Source: an uncultured Bacteroidales bacterium
Lineage (GTDB): Bacteria > Bacteroidota > Bacteroidia > Bacteroidales > P3
Length of the DNA: 64,000 bases
Direction: 5' to 3'
NCBI GenBank assembly: GCA_900317955.1
Contig: ONIP01000014.1
Location: 1-64,000, forward strand
This document shows, one piece after another, positions 63,812-64,000 of the stretch (position 1 is the stretch's first letter; every line of letters starts with the position of its first letter). The notes under the pieces were generated by a model, which did not search any database, had not been told where the DNA came from, and saw only the letters and a program-made list of their open reading frames with translations. A program made the translations under genes and the position numbers.

Positions 63812-63819
63812 CAAAATTA
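63812..63819 (-). promoter_or_regulatory. Minus-strand -7 box of the export operon
   Basis: TAATTTTG on the minus strand, 22 nt before the TolC gene start. No clear TTG at -33. Confidence 0.45.
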
Positions 63820-63904
63820 CATACATTATTAATAGCGGGACGGGTCAGGTTGTCTCAACTGACCAAAATGAGGGTTGAAATGAACAAAAGGAAGGCGGAG
63901 ACGA

Positions 63905-64000
63905 AAGGTTGAAGATTGTTTGATTGTCTGATTGTTTGAGTGATTGAGTAAATCTGATTGCTTTATTGAGTATTTTCAATCAAACATTTACACAATCAAA
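63905..64000. repeat. Octamer repeats at the window edge
   Basis: gattgttt / gattgtct units recur here, then near-inverted caatcaaac copies (about 63976-64000), like the array at 61990-62045. No gene is visible in the last 170 nt. Confidence 0.8.

Overview
The window reads as one contiguous stretch of a Bacteroidales-type genome (phylum Bacteroidota). Supporting signs are promoters of the Bacteroidota form (TTG, about 19 nt, then TAnnTTTG), two giant secreted proteins with type IX secretion (T9SS) type B C-terminal domains, an rnfBCDGE operon, a MeaB/HemW pair, LytTR-type signalling, and a small SRP RNA of the Bacteroidota form. Most housekeeping genes are strongly biased to C-ending codons whichever strand they lie on. 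Two blocks clearly lack that bias: the RNA-repair block at 1-4.5 kb and the TIR block at 53.2-56.1 kb. Both look like accessory or acquired DNA. No database search was possible, so names rest on motifs, length and gene order.

Region 1 (1-4.6 kb) is the most unusual part. It holds a candidate bacterial Y RNA (108-230) whose central module is a circularly permuted tRNA: T-arm, then acceptor hairpin, then D-arm, between the two strands of a long closing stem. An initiator-like tRNA with a weak anticodon stem follows at 236-309. Next come a Ro60/Rsr (TROVE-vWA) gene, an RtcB RNA ligase gene and a COG3541-type nucleotidyltransferase gene, and then an intrinsic terminator. This matches a Ro60 / Y RNA / RtcB RNA-repair system, with no RtcA or archease and an added nucleotidyltransferase.

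Region 2 (4.6-12.4 kb) has an MBOAT O-acyltransferase with an SGNH-like partner, anmK, convergent hemW-meaB, a tRNA-CAT, a SPOR protein and a two-domain universal stress protein. Region 3 (12.9-17.5 kb) is rnfBCDGE without rnfA. Region 4 (17.6-25.9 kb) encodes a small secreted protein, two very large T9SS cargo proteins and a coupled Usp-like protein. Region 5 (26-32.3 kb) has dnaG, a sigma-54 activator, aroA, paired half-size chromate-type transporters and yajC.

Region 6 (32.3-39.7 kb) is a TetR / TolC / adaptor / RND efflux operon ending in a PII-like protein. It carries a 65-bp tandem duplication at the adaptor start and a frameshifted four-helix-bundle gene inserted before the pump gene. 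Region 7 (39.7-53 kb) has a promoter-terminator pair that may encode a ~65-nt RNA, then a TPR protein, topA, a composite glycosyltransferase, an outer-membrane barrel, coaD, recG, a GNAT acetyltransferase, mltG, the small SRP RNA, a ZIP transporter, a repeat-rich spacer and prfB.

Region 8 (53.2-56.3 kb, minus strand) is a two-gene operon of a secreted/envelope protein and a membrane-anchored TIR protein with its own promoter. Region 9 (56.6-63.8 kb, minus strand) is a TolC / HlyD / two ABC-2 permease export operon without a visible ATPase, followed by a LytS-LytR two-component pair. A 112-bp repeat copy in this operon is 110/112 identical to one upstream of prfB. The window ends in low-complexity repeat sequence.
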